A DNA stretch of 64,000 nucleotides from Aquimarina sp. Aq78 (GTDB lineage: Bacteria > Bacteroidota > Bacteroidia > Flavobacteriales > Flavobacteriaceae). The position numbers and the translations under genes were made by a program. Location of the stretch: the NCBI RefSeq assembly GCF_900299525.1, contig NZ_OMKA01000002.1, positions 62,001 to 126,000 of the forward strand, read 5' to 3'. How positions within the stretch are numbered: position 1 is the first letter of the stretch; the number at the start of each line of letters is the position of its first letter. The notes under the pieces were generated by a model. That model did not search any database, was not told the DNA's origin, and saw only the letters and a program-made list of their open reading frames with translations. Of the stretch, positions 9,769-18,688 are shown piece by piece.

Positions 9769-10941
9769 TTAATTACTAGGAATAAATAGGGGAGATAAAG
9801 TCACTGTTGCATTACCTCGAGCACCTACGTGATTAGTATAGGTTTTGTTTTTTTGAATAGTATATAAAGAGTCTACATAATCATCGTTGTTAGTATACCA
9901 TTCATCTGGCATTGCTTGAATAATAGCCCCTGCTACTTGTCCAAGTACATTTACCCATGCCTGACCAGAGACAGTACCAACGATTTGAAAAATACCATCA
10001 ACAATAATGGAGACCAATTGCTTAAAATTGTAGTTGTCATCTTTTTCGAATAATTGGATATTTGCTGCCTGATATTTATAATCATCCCAGAAAAGCATAA
10101 TTTGGTTAGGATAATATGTTGTGCCTTCATAATCCAGATAATACATAGGTATGATCTTTACTTCGGCTTCATTACTGGTGTTTTTTATTCCAGAGGTGAT
10201 AGCGTATACCTCTGCAGCACCACTGATCCAGGGTTCCTCATCTTGATTTAAACGTATTTGATCTAATTTGGTTGTTTCAAGTCCTGAATTGGCTTTTGAA
10301 GAAGGGCTTAAGTCCATTTTAGCAGATCTAAAACGATTATTTTGTAATCCAGCAGTCTGTAACTGCTTATTCATATAATTAACTTCTACTTTTAAGGTTT
10401 CATAGCCTTTGGTTTCTATAACAAGTACAGGCACATTAGGTATGTCTTTAACGTCAAGAAAAACAGTTTCTCCTTCAAGAGTATATGCTTCAATTTCCGT
10501 CCATGATTTTTCATCACCTTCGGGAGCAAATGATACTAATAGATCAGCATAATTTACCGATTTATTACTTGGTCTTTGTAGCCATAATTCTGGGATTTCT
10601 ATATTGTCTGGGATTTCATTAGATTTAAGCTGATTATCTGCTTTATCTATTACCTTTTTTAAAGATTGATACGATTTCTGATCCGATATGAAAGCATTTT
10701 CTTTTAATAATTTAGATAGCTTAATACCTGGTGTGTGATCTTTGGCTAATGTCTCTACAATATTAGTCTTAAACTCTGTATTGGCGAGTAAATCAATGAG
10801 ATCAAATGCGATCCTTTTTTTGTCTATACTATTCGTGTCCTGAACCACGTTAGTTTCATTAACGACTGTTTCTTCGGTTTCACAATTAAAAAATAACAAG
10901 GAAACGAGAACTACATTTAAAAGTAAAAATGATTTTTTCAT
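9769..10941 (-). CDS. Lipoprotein of unknown function (possibly DUF3103 family)
   Basis: 390-aa protein. A lipoprotein signal ends in LFFNC (Cys20), followed by a short acidic/Thr-rich tether. The middle (about residues 100-200) contains IPELWLQRPSNKSVNYADLL and VPVLVIETKG, which remind me of DUF3103 proteins, but I am not sure of this family. The C-terminal third has a YYLDYEGTTYYPNQIMLFWDD block and a small hydrophobic Gly/Ala-rich stretch (GTVSGQAWVNVLGQVAGAII), a fold often seen in secreted surface proteins. No enzymatic motif is visible. It converges with the GSCFA gene at a shared terminator. Confidence 0.7.
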   Translation of the reverse strand: MKKSFLLLNVVLVSLLFFNCETEETVVNETNVVQDTNSIDKKRIAFDLIDLLANTEFKTNIVETLAKDHTPGIKLSKLLKENAFISDQKSYQSLKKVIDKADNQLKSNEIPDNIEIPELWLQRPSNKSVNYADLLVSFAPEGDEKSWTEIEAYTLEGETVFLDVKDIPNVPVLVIETKGYETLKVEVNYMNKQLQTAGLQNNRFRSAKMDLSPSSKANSGLETTKLDQIRLNQDEEPWISGAAEVYAITSGIKNTSNEAEVKIIPMYYLDYEGTTYYPNQIMLFWDDYKYQAANIQLFEKDDNYNFKQLVSIIVDGIFQIVGTVSGQAWVNVLGQVAGAIIQAMPDEWYTNNDDYVDSLYTIQKNKTYTNHVGARGNATVTLSPLFIPSN

Positions 10942-11261
10942 AATTAATATACTTAAGTTAGTTTTGTCTTTTAAAATTAGGAAAATGATATCGTATTACC
11001 TTGATTTGTAGTGTATTAAATACTCAAAAGAAATGTGGTTAAGCCATAAAAAACGATAAGTGTTTTTTTGTTTTTTACATATTTATTATGCATGCATATA
11101 AAATAGTATTCTTTGTTTAAAATGCTGATTTTAAGGTGTTTGCTGTTTTATTGTTGTTTTTGTTTAGGAATTTTAGAAAAACACACATCCTTATGATAGC
11201 AAACTAAAAATTCTAGAAGCTATGATTTTTGATGAAGTAATTAAAAAAAAGAAATGGTATT
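10942..11261. other. Intergenic region upstream of the lipoprotein gene
   Basis: 320 bp of very AT-rich DNA between the phhA-type gene and the lipoprotein gene, both on the minus strand. It must hold the lipoprotein promoter, but I find no clean TTTG/TAnnTTTG pair, no RNA gene and no ORF above about 30 codons. Confidence 0.5.
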
Positions 11262-13022
11262 CTATACTGTAAACTCAGAGTCGATTACGGTATCAATACC
11301 ACTATTGATTAAATGTTGAATATTAGATCTTTTGGATTGTATCTTTTTAAGATGTTCTAAAACCTGTGAAGCAAATGCTGAATCTCTATCATAAACTAAT
11401 TCATAAATCTCTAAACAAAGTAACCAATCATCAGGATGCTCTTTTTCTAAAATTTCGAATGCAGCTTCTAGCGAAAACATAGCATTTTTTCCTTCCCTAA
11501 TATTTTTAACAGACGAGTATAAAGAGTGTAAGTCTTTTTCTTTTTGAGAATATGTCCTTTGCGCAGTAACCGATGAAGGATTATGGGTTACTAAATCAAA
11601 TGAGTTATCATCTGCAGGACCAGAGAAAGCTGAAACTATTTCTTTTCCAACAGCCAGATCAAAAGTACCCCATTCTGGTTTAAAAAGATATTCGTCTTTA
11701 TATTTAATGGTACATTCGCTAAACTGAATTAAAATTAATTCACCTTTAATGTTTCTTATCCCAGTAATATTGGTTCCTGCAATAGTGATTCCGCTTTCGA
11801 ATTCGAATTCTATGTATTCTCCGTCATAAAAGTTATAAGCTTTCAGGTCTCTTGGAGACATGTTTTCTATAGCAAGATTAATACCTTTTAATTTTCCAAG
11901 AGGAGATCTAAGCCCATTAGGGTGAGCTTCTATACCATGGCCAATAAGCTCTTTTTCTCTAAATGAAAGTGCTGTCGGGCCACTAGTTTCAAAATAAATA
12001 ACTTCGTTATCCTCATTTTTTATCATTCGGGTAAATACTCCCGAGATTTGTAAACCAGTACTTAACTCTATGGTTCCTAAATTTTCTGATTCGATTAGTT
12101 TTGCAAGTCCTCTGTGCCCACCTTTTCTCAAGGCCATGGTATCTGCAAACTCTTCTAATACCTGGCATAAATAGGCAAAATCTGGCGTTACAAAGAGTTG
12201 AGGTTGTGGTTTGGTGATGTCAAAATCCTGAAAAGCAGCATCAGGAGAGTAAGGCAGTTTTTTTACATTATTAGTCATACACCACTCACTTTCTCCAATC
12301 GAGGAAAGTAATCCGGCACCATAAATCCTGGGCTCATCTACTGTGCCAATTAGACCATATTCAACCGTCCACCAATGCAGGTTACGTATCAAAGCCATTT
12401 CCGAAGGATTTTCTTTCTGGTTTTGTAGTTCCTCTATTTTTCTTTCTGCTTCCTCTATCTCTTTAGGATCCGTACCATATGCTTCTTTTAGAATAGAAAG
12501 TGTACGCACGGCTTCATACAAATCATAATCTTTTTTAGAAGAGATAGCCTTACATCCAATTTTTCCGAAACGACGTAAGTATTCTGCATAGTCAGGATTA
12601 GCAATGATAGGAGCATGCCCTGCCGCTTCATGAATTATGTCAGGAGCAGGGGTATATTCAATATTTTCTAATTGCCTGATGTCTGATGCGATAACAAGAA
12701 TATTATAAGCTTGAAATTCCATAAATGCATTAGGAGGAATAAATCCATCAACAGCTACAGCTGCCCATCCAATTTCTTTTAGAATCCGATTCATTCCATA
12801 CATACTCGGTATTTCATCGATCGAAATTCCTGTCTTTTTAAGACCATTTAAGTAAGAATTATGGGCAACTTTGGTAAGTGAAGTAGTATTTTTGCGCATA
12901 ACATACCTCCAAACCGCTTGATTTATTGGCGTATACTCTTCATAATTTTGTGGTTTTATGAATTGTTTTAAATGTGCGGGAAGCCTTTCAATTAGGGGGT
13001 TAGATACAATATTTAGAGACAT
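11262..13022 (-). CDS. Aromatic amino acid hydroxylase (phenylalanine 4-monooxygenase type) with C-terminal extension
   Basis: 586-aa non-haem iron, pterin-dependent hydroxylase, probably phenylalanine to tyrosine. The catalytic domain covers about residues 20-320: iron ligands His131 and His136 in HEAAGHAP and Glu221 in WWTVEYGLIG, plus YGAGLLSSIGE. Typical bacterial enzymes are under 300 residues; here about 260 more follow, including a beta-rich part (about 330-450) and a helical tail. I recall such long forms in Bacteroidota but know no function for the tail. There is no N-terminal ACT domain. It diverges from the protease gene. Confidence 0.9.
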   Translation of the reverse strand: MSLNIVSNPLIERLPAHLKQFIKPQNYEEYTPINQAVWRYVMRKNTTSLTKVAHNSYLNGLKKTGISIDEIPSMYGMNRILKEIGWAAVAVDGFIPPNAFMEFQAYNILVIASDIRQLENIEYTPAPDIIHEAAGHAPIIANPDYAEYLRRFGKIGCKAISSKKDYDLYEAVRTLSILKEAYGTDPKEIEEAERKIEELQNQKENPSEMALIRNLHWWTVEYGLIGTVDEPRIYGAGLLSSIGESEWCMTNNVKKLPYSPDAAFQDFDITKPQPQLFVTPDFAYLCQVLEEFADTMALRKGGHRGLAKLIESENLGTIELSTGLQISGVFTRMIKNEDNEVIYFETSGPTALSFREKELIGHGIEAHPNGLRSPLGKLKGINLAIENMSPRDLKAYNFYDGEYIEFEFESGITIAGTNITGIRNIKGELILIQFSECTIKYKDEYLFKPEWGTFDLAVGKEIVSAFSGPADDNSFDLVTHNPSSVTAQRTYSQKEKDLHSLYSSVKNIREGKNAMFSLEAAFEILEKEHPDDWLLCLEIYELVYDRDSAFASQVLEHLKKIQSKRSNIQHLINSGIDTVIDSEFTV

Positions 13023-13077
13023 ATATAGAAATTAATTTTTTATCAAGACAATTTAATTGGAAAATTAATAGTTTTAT

Positions 13078-13112
13078 TTTGATATTGAAGTATTCTTAAA
13101 TAGTTAAATTTG
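13078..13112 (+). promoter_or_regulatory. Bacteroidetes-type promoter of the secreted protease
   Basis: TTTG at 13078-13081, 23-bp spacer, TAAATTTG (perfect TAnnTTTG) at 13105-13112. The protease start codon follows 21 bp later. The geometry is identical to the der promoter. Confidence 0.65.
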
Positions 13113-13133
13113 TTTTATCAATTAAAAAAATAA

Positions 13134-14819
13134 ATGGTTGTGAGAATTAAGCTGATAGTATTAGGATTATTATTATTTACATTAGGTATAAATGCCCAGG
13201 TTACATATAGTGAACCAGTAAGTTGGGGTATGCAGGAGAAAAAAAGCATAGTTCCGATGCTTATGAAAAATTTTGATTTGGCTAAAATTGAAGCTGAAGA
13301 TGCCAAGAATGATTTAGATAAATCAAGACCATGGAGATTTGGTTATGAACTTAAAGTAAACTTAGGTCTTAAAAATTCTGGAGTATGGGACGAATTACCT
13401 AATGGAGATAGAATATGGCGTATTAATATTATATCTAAAGGTGCCAAGACATTAAATTTCATTTTTGATACCTATAAAATACCTAGAGGAGCTACTGTGC
13501 ATCTATATAATAGAGATAAATCTGATCTTTTGGGTGCATATACAAATATCTTTAACAGACCAGACCAGATGCTAGGTACTTGGATGGTAGAAGGAGATAA
13601 TGTTTGGATAGAATATTTTGAACCTGCTTCTGTTGTTGGTAAGGGACAATTAAACATTGCTAAAGTAATTCATGGATATCGCTCAATTACAAATACTCAA
13701 ATTCAAAGCAAAAATCTAGGTGATTCTGGGGATTGTAATCAAGATGTAGAATGCCCTGTTGGAGAGGATTTTGATGAATTAAAAGATAGATTAAAACATG
13801 CAGTAGCTTTTGTGATTATGCAAGGTTTTGTATGTACAGGGACATTAATTAATAATACGAAGAATGATAAAGCACCATATTTTTTGACAGCTAATCATTG
13901 TAATGCTGGTAGTGAATCTACGTGGGCATTCCGTTTCAATTGGATTAGTCCTAATCCTTCTTGTGCGACAACTACAGGTAGTACAGATGCTGCAGTAAAC
14001 CAAACAACGAGTGGTGCTACACGATTAGCTGCTAATGTAGAATCTGATTTCAAACTGTTGAATTTAGATGGAGGTTTAGATGAATCCTGGGATTTAGAAT
14101 GGGCAGGTTGGGATCGAAGAGATATAGCAGCAAATTTTGCAATAGGGATTCACCATCCTAGCGGAGATATAATGAAGGTGTGTAGAGAAAATACAGCACT
14201 AACACAAATAAAAACTGGCATAGGAGGTTTAACCGATCCTGTTGATTCCTGGCAAGTAACAGATTGGGATCTTGGAGTTACAGAAGGAGGATCTTCTGGT
14301 TCTGCTCTTTTTAACCCAAGTGGTAGAATAGTAGGGCAACTTGCAGGAGGAGGAGCCGCTTGTTCGGGAACAAATGATAATGATCTTTCAGATTTTTATG
14401 GTAGGTTTAATGTTTCGTGGAGTTTTGGTAACTCAGATTCTAACAGACTTTCTAATTGGTTAGATTCTGATAATACTGGAAGAGAAACATTAGATATGCT
14501 TTCTCAAGAAAATGATGGTAACCCACCACCTCCACCACCTCCACCACCAATTGAGCCTGAACCAGAAGAAGAAAAAGTGTTAGCCGTTTCTTTTAATGCG
14601 TCAGAAGCTATAATTAGTATTACTAATACAGTAGAGGGAAAATTAGAATATTATCTTTATAATATCTCTGGAATGGTTGTCGGTTCTGGGAAATTGTCTG
14701 AGGAAAAAGGGCAAATTGATATGTCAGATAAATCAACAGGAATGTATTTTATTTATGTTAAAAACACATCTGATGGCACTTCTTTTACTAAAAAAGTAAT
14801 TGTAAGTAAGCAATTCTAG
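13134..14819 (+). CDS. Secreted trypsin-like (lysyl endopeptidase-type) serine protease with T9SS C-terminal domain
   Basis: 561-aa exported protease. A signal peptide (about 1-21, ending GINAQ) precedes an N-terminal pro-region (about 22-200). The chymotrypsin-fold domain (about 205-460) resembles lysyl endopeptidases: FLTANHC (His255), SDFKLLNLD (Asp305) and EGGSSGS (Ser388) make a complete triad, and many Cys suggest disulfides. A Pro-rich linker (nine prolines near residue 465) leads to a C-terminal beta domain ending TKKVIVSKQF, typical of T9SS sorting. Substrate preference for lysine is a guess from similarity. Confidence 0.88.
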   Translation: MVVRIKLIVLGLLLFTLGINAQVTYSEPVSWGMQEKKSIVPMLMKNFDLAKIEAEDAKNDLDKSRPWRFGYELKVNLGLKNSGVWDELPNGDRIWRINIISKGAKTLNFIFDTYKIPRGATVHLYNRDKSDLLGAYTNIFNRPDQMLGTWMVEGDNVWIEYFEPASVVGKGQLNIAKVIHGYRSITNTQIQSKNLGDSGDCNQDVECPVGEDFDELKDRLKHAVAFVIMQGFVCTGTLINNTKNDKAPYFLTANHCNAGSESTWAFRFNWISPNPSCATTTGSTDAAVNQTTSGATRLAANVESDFKLLNLDGGLDESWDLEWAGWDRRDIAANFAIGIHHPSGDIMKVCRENTALTQIKTGIGGLTDPVDSWQVTDWDLGVTEGGSSGSALFNPSGRIVGQLAGGGAACSGTNDNDLSDFYGRFNVSWSFGNSDSNRLSNWLDSDNTGRETLDMLSQENDGNPPPPPPPPPIEPEPEEEKVLAVSFNASEAIISITNTVEGKLEYYLYNISGMVVGSGKLSEEKGQIDMSDKSTGMYFIYVKNTSDGTSFTKKVIVSKQF

Positions 14820-14844
14820 ATATAGAATAATAATATTTAAAGAG

Positions 14845-15282
14845 TTATTCTTTGGATCTTACACCAGAGAATAACTCTTTATTGTTACCGTCTTTTAGAA
14901 TTAGAGAATCTTCTTTCAGGATTCTGGTTTTAACTTCAACAAGAGTTTTGAAAAATTCTTTTTCTATTGCTGCATTTTTTTCGCAATACATTTTTGTTGC
15001 AATAGGAAAGCTAAAAGAAATAGTTCCGTTTTCTTCAGTATACTTCGACGAAAACGTATTACAGCCAGCGTGGCCATAAGCAGAGCTTTGTTCTTCATCA
15101 AAAGTGATGTGTAATTTCCTCTCAGAAACATCTTTCCCGTTAAGAAGAGTGATGAAAAAAGTTGCCTTTTTAGTAACCTGACTTTCTTTTTCCTGATTTT
15201 TGACTGCTGCATTATTTTTGTTTGCACAACTATTTGTGTTTGAAAATGCCACGAAAAACAAAATGATCATTAAGGATTTCAT
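14845..15282 (-). CDS. META domain-containing (HslJ-like) exported protein
   Basis: 145-aa protein with an N-terminal hydrophobic signal and a Cys at residue 19 (NTNSC). This is a poor lipobox match, so lipidation is uncertain. Residues 40-140 form a META domain, recognised from HITFDEEQSSAYGHAGCNTF, ISFSFPIATKMYC and a C-terminal LKDGNNKELF. META proteins such as HslJ are linked to stress and heat resistance, but no enzymatic role is known. It converges with the protease gene, stop codons 25 bp apart. A TATTTTTG box on the minus strand at 15357-15364 may be its -7 element. Confidence 0.82.
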   Translation of the reverse strand: MKSLMIILFFVAFSNTNSCANKNNAAVKNQEKESQVTKKATFFITLLNGKDVSERKLHITFDEEQSSAYGHAGCNTFSSKYTEENGTISFSFPIATKMYCEKNAAIEKEFFKTLVEVKTRILKEDSLILKDGNNKELFSGVRSKE

Positions 15283-15464
15283 AAGTCTAGATTCTTTTTA
15301 TGGTTAATATAGTATTATTTATAACATAAATTCATCGTAATCATTGTTTTTGGTCGCAAAAATATGGGTTATATGAGATTAAAATTTATTTTTGAGTGGA
15401 AAACAAAATACCTACAATGAAATAAATATAGTTAAGGCTTTTCATACTAGCTTCACTTTATTAG

Positions 15465-15480
15465 GTGAGCTTGTCGAAAA
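15465..15480. repeat. Fragment of a dispersed GAGCTTGTCGAA repeat
   Basis: GTGAGCTTGTCGAAAA upstream of the TetR gene matches the core of a palindromic repeat (GTCACxxxGAGCTTGTCGAA) that I recognise as common between flavobacterial genes. A paired version lies at 29097-29168. Only one arm is present here. Confidence 0.35.
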
Positions 15481-15531
15481 TGATTACTATGTGAATTTTA
15501 TCTGACCAATAAAAATGATAAATAGAAACAG

Positions 15532-16101
15532 ATGAGACCCGAAAGCAGAAAACAGGAAATTATAAATGCAGCGGCTATTCTTTTTAAAGAAAAAGGATAT
15601 AGCGCAGTGACTATGAGAGATTTGGCAAAAGCTATGGGGATTAAAGCTGCAAGTCTGTATAATCATATTCAGTCAAAACAAGAAATATTGTCTACTATCA
15701 TAATTGGACTTGCAGAAGAATTTACTGTGGGGATGAATAAAATTGTAACTTCTGATGAAAATACAATCCAAAAACTGGAAAATATTATTGACTTGCATAT
15801 AGATGTGACTTTACGAAATGCAGATGGTCTGGCTTCACTTAATAATGATTGGATGCATCTTGAAGAGAGTAACCTGCAATACTTTGAGAAAATGCGAGAA
15901 GAGTATGAAGATAATTTTAGGGATATCGTAAAGAAAGGGTTGGAAAAAGGAGAGATTAAACCCTATAATGTGGAAATTATGGTTTTTTCTACACTTTCTA
16001 CCTTAAGAACATTGTATTTGTGGTATCCCGAACAAAAAGAGATCGATTCTGATATCTTGAAACGCGATATGATATCGGTACTGCTTAAAGGGGTAGCATG
16101 A
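15532..16101 (+). CDS. TetR/AcrR-family regulator, likely repressor of the paa cluster
   Basis: 189-aa regulator with an N-terminal TetR helix-turn-helix (about residues 5-52: RKQEIINAAAILFKEKGYSA, MRDLAKAMGIKAASLYNHI) and an all-helical ligand domain of TetR_C type. It lies directly upstream of, and in the same direction as, paaE. A 20-bp perfect palindrome sits on the paaE promoter 50 bp after its stop, which makes it the best candidate repressor of phenylacetate catabolism, probably released by phenylacetyl-CoA as in PaaR proteins of other bacteria. Ligand and operator binding are inferred. Confidence 0.88.
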   Translation: MRPESRKQEIINAAAILFKEKGYSAVTMRDLAKAMGIKAASLYNHIQSKQEILSTIIIGLAEEFTVGMNKIVTSDENTIQKLENIIDLHIDVTLRNADGLASLNNDWMHLEESNLQYFEKMREEYEDNFRDIVKKGLEKGEIKPYNVEIMVFSTLSTLRTLYLWYPEQKEIDSDILKRDMISVLLKGVA

Positions 16102-16129
16102 TCAATATTTAAGGGTAGTCATAAAATTA

Positions 16130-16145
16130 ACAAATAATTATTTGT
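16130..16145. promoter_or_regulatory. Upstream palindrome at the paaE promoter
   Basis: ACAAATAATTATTTGT is a perfect 16-bp palindrome whose right half contains the TTTG -33 box (16141-16144). A half-copy (ACAAATAAT) recurs at 29191-29199 next to the second operator-like site, before the E2 gene. Confidence 0.45.
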
Positions 16146-16172
16146 GTATCAAACTAACAATTGTTAGTTTTG
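16141..16172 (+). promoter_or_regulatory. Promoter of paaE-paaY operon
   Basis: TTTG at 16141-16144, a 20-bp spacer and TAGTTTTG (perfect TAnnTTTG) at 16165-16172; paaE starts 31 bp downstream. The -7 box overlaps the right half of the 20-bp operator palindrome, so a protein bound there would block RNA polymerase. Confidence 0.6.
16151..16170. promoter_or_regulatory. Predicted TetR operator at paaE
   Basis: AAACTAACAATTGTTAGTTT is a perfect 20-bp palindrome of the ACTAAC...GTTAGT type used by many TetR/FadR-like repressors. It covers the paaE -7 box and lies between the TetR gene and its presumed target operon. A degenerate copy occurs at 29201-29218. Confidence 0.65.
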
Positions 16173-16203
16173 TTTAGCTATAACTATATAGTTAAATTAA
16201 GAT

Positions 16204-17277
16204 ATGACTGATTTTTATTCTATTCGCGTTTCTGAGTTAACTAAAGAAACTAAGGATTGTACATCTATTACTTTTGATATACCAGAAGAGCTTAGGAGTG
16301 CATTTTTGTTTAAGCAAGGTCAGCATCTTACTCTAAAAACATCTATAAATGATGAAGAGGTAAGACGCTCTTATTCCTTGTGTTCAAGCCCTGTCGAAAA
16401 TAAATGGCAAGTGGCAGTTAAACGAATTGATCAGGGATTATTTTCTAACTTTGCAAATGACGTACTTAAAGAAGGAGATGTTATAGAAGTAATGCCTCCT
16501 ATGGGAAACTTTTTTGTTGAAGTAGCCCCGTCAAAAGCTAAAAACTATATTGTTTTTGCAGCAGGAAGTGGTATTACACCTATATTATCCATATTAAAAA
16601 CTCACCTTGCTTCTGAACCAGAAAGTACTTTCAAGCTCTTTTACTTGAATCGGAATGCGAAATCCATTATCTTTAAAGAAGAGATAGAAGTGCTTAGAAA
16701 TAAGTATTTTGGCAGAGTAGAGATATTTTATTTTTTAACAAAAGAACAGCGGGATATACCATTGCTTAATGGGCGATTTACAGAAGAAAAGATACAAGAA
16801 CTTACTGATAAAGTAATTGATATATCCAATGTAGATGAATGCTTTGTCTGCGGCCCTGAAGAAATGATCTTTTTAATTAGAGACGGGTTGGTCAATGCAG
16901 GATTATCAAAAGAGAAAATTCATTATGAACTTTTCTTTTCAGGTGTTTCTGAAGAAGATAAGAAAAAAGCAGCAGAGGTAGTTGATCATAAATTTGATGG
17001 AACCGAGGTTACTATTATAGATGGTGGAAAAGAGTTTCACTTTGCAATGGATGATGATCACGATAATATATTAGATGGAGCATTGGCCTCTGGAGCAGAT
17101 TTGCCTTTTGCTTGTAAAGGTGGAGTGTGCAGTACTTGTAAATGTAAAGTTGTTGAAGGAGCAGTAGAAATGAAGGTAAACTATGCACTAGAAGAAGATG
17201 AGGTTGCTAAAGGTTTAGTATTATCTTGCCAGGCTGTTCCTACCACAGAAAAAGTAGTGGTTGATTTTGATGTATAA
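16204..17277 (+). CDS. paaE: 1,2-phenylacetyl-CoA epoxidase reductase subunit PaaE
   Basis: 357-aa electron-transfer subunit that passes electrons from NAD(P)H to the PaaA diiron centre. FAD domain (about 1-105, RRSYSLCSSP), NAD-binding domain (about 105-240, AAGSGITPILSIL, CFVCGPEEM) and a C-terminal plant-type 2Fe-2S domain with Cys304, Cys309, Cys312 and Cys342. Length equals that of E. coli PaaE. It is the first gene of the cluster here, whereas E. coli has it fifth. PaaA follows after 12 bp. Confidence 0.95.
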   Translation: MTDFYSIRVSELTKETKDCTSITFDIPEELRSAFLFKQGQHLTLKTSINDEEVRRSYSLCSSPVENKWQVAVKRIDQGLFSNFANDVLKEGDVIEVMPPMGNFFVEVAPSKAKNYIVFAAGSGITPILSILKTHLASEPESTFKLFYLNRNAKSIIFKEEIEVLRNKYFGRVEIFYFLTKEQRDIPLLNGRFTEEKIQELTDKVIDISNVDECFVCGPEEMIFLIRDGLVNAGLSKEKIHYELFFSGVSEEDKKKAAEVVDHKFDGTEVTIIDGGKEFHFAMDDDHDNILDGALASGADLPFACKGGVCSTCKCKVVEGAVEMKVNYALEEDEVAKGLVLSCQAVPTTEKVVVDFDV

Positions 17278-17289
17278 AACTCAAGTGTT

Positions 17290-18270
17290 ATGAGCGAAAA
17301 AGAAATAAAAAACCAAGGGATGGAGCAGAGTCGAAGTCTAGAAGAAATCTTTGAGCAGAAAATTGCTAGAGATGAAAAGATTGAACCTAAAGATTGGATG
17401 CCAGAAAAATACCGGAAAACTCATATTCGGCAAATTTCTCAGCATGCACATTCCGAAATTATTGGAATGCTCCCAGAAGGAAACTGGATTACTCGTGCAC
17501 CTTCCTTAAGGCGTAAAGTAGCTTTAATAGCTAAAGTTCAGGATGAGGCCGGGCATGGATTATACCTATATAGTGCATGTGAGACTTTAGGGATTTCTAG
17601 AGAAGAACTATACGAACAATTGCATACAGGTAAAGCAAAATACTCTAGTATATTTAATTACCCTACAGTCACTTGGGCAGATATGGGAGCAATTGGCTGG
17701 CTGGTAGACGGTGCAGCAATTATTAATCAAGTGCCACTGTGTAGTACTTCTTATGGGCCTTATGCAAGAGCTATGGTACGTGTATGTAAAGAAGAGAGTT
17801 TTCATCAGCGTCAAGGATATGAAATAATGATTACATTGGCGAATGGTACTCCAGAACAGAAAGAAATGGCACAAGATGCGTTAAATAGATGGTGGTGGCC
17901 ATCGTTGATGATGCTGGGACCTACAGATGCAGAATCTGTGCATACTGCTCAATCAATGAAGTGGAAATTAAAGAGAAAAACTAATGATGAATTACGTCAG
18001 CAGTTTATCGATCAAACTGTTCCGCAAGCAGATTTAATAGGACTCACTATTCCGGATCCCGATTTAAAATGGAATGAAGAAAAAGGAAGCTACGATTTTG
18101 GAGAAATAGATTGGGACGAATTCTGGCAAGTAGTAAAAGGCCATGGTCCATGTAACAAAGAACGTATGACAGCTAGAGTTAATGCCTGGGAAAAAGGAGA
18201 ATGGGTAAGAGACGCAGCTATGGCTTATGCCAAAAAACAAGAAGATAAAAAGCTTAAAAAAGCAATATAA
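17290..18270 (+). CDS. paaA: 1,2-phenylacetyl-CoA epoxidase catalytic subunit PaaA
   Basis: 326-aa ferritin-like diiron oxygenase that epoxidises the ring of phenylacetyl-CoA. Diagnostic stretches are [40 protein letters not shown] (EAGH, iron ligands) and [14 protein letters not shown] (ExxH, iron ligands). Size is close to the E. coli protein. It forms the catalytic pair with PaaC. The 27-bp gap to paaB contains an 18-bp palindrome of the intergenic repeat type. Confidence 0.97.
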   Translation: MSEKEIKNQGMEQSRSLEEIFEQKIARDEKIEPKDWMPEKYRKTHIRQISQHAHSEIIGMLPEGNWITRAPSLRRKVALIAKVQDEAGHGLYLYSACETLGISREELYEQLHTGKAKYSSIFNYPTVTWADMGAIGWLVDGAAIINQVPLCSTSYGPYARAMVRVCKEESFHQRQGYEIMITLANGTPEQKEMAQDALNRWWWPSLMMLGPTDAESVHTAQSMKWKLKRKTNDELRQQFIDQTVPQADLIGLTIPDPDLKWNEEKGSYDFGEIDWDEFWQVVKGHGPCNKERMTARVNAWEKGEWVRDAAMAYAKKQEDKKLKKAI

Positions 18271-18271
18271 T

Positions 18272-18289
18272 AATTCTGAATTCAGAATT
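18272..18289. repeat. Short palindrome between paaA and paaB
   Basis: AATTCTGAATTCAGAATT is a perfect 18-bp palindrome ending 8 bp before the paaB ATG. It resembles the GAATTC/GATATTC-rich intergenic repeats found before paaD, paaH, the thiolase and paaY. Confidence 0.5.
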
Positions 18290-18297
18290 CAAAATTC

Positions 18298-18588
18298 ATG
18301 ATTATGAAAAATAACTGGCCACTTTGGGAAGTATTTGTAAGAAGTAAAAATGGTTTAGAACATCGTCATTTCGGTAGTATTCATGCAGCCGATGCAGAAA
18401 TGGCTTTAGAAAATGCCAGAGATGTATATACGCGAAGAAATGAAGGAGTAAGTATATGGGTAGTAGAATCTAAACATATTACAGCATCAAACCCCGAAAA
18501 TAACGGAGAATTATTTGAACCCGCTCAGGATAAAGTGTATAGACACCCAACGTTTTATACATTACCCGATGAAGTAAAGCATATGTGA
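18298..18588 (+). CDS. paaB: 1,2-phenylacetyl-CoA epoxidase subunit PaaB
   Basis: Small subunit of the epoxidase, 96 aa from this ATG or 94 aa from the ATG at 18304, which gives MKNNWPLWEVFVRSKNGLEH and looks more natural. The family signature WPLWEVFVR...HRHFGSIHAADAEMAL is clear, as is the C-terminal HPTFYTLPDEVKHM. PaaB bridges PaaA-PaaC units and may mediate electron transfer from PaaE. About 100 bp separate it from paaC. Confidence 0.95.
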   Translation: MIMKNNWPLWEVFVRSKNGLEHRHFGSIHAADAEMALENARDVYTRRNEGVSIWVVESKHITASNPENNGELFEPAQDKVYRHPTFYTLPDEVKHM

Positions 18589-18688
18589 TTTCTGCAACTG
18601 CAAGAATTACAATTCCTGTGAATACAGGAGGCTTAACTATTTGAAATCAAAGTTATTTAAATAAGATACCCATTTTATGGGCTGTATT

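Noticed and set aside
14964-15227. Overlapping 87-codon minus ORF inside the META-domain gene as a frameshifted second gene
   Set aside because: The META frame is complete from signal peptide to domain end; the other frame lacks any recognisable motif.
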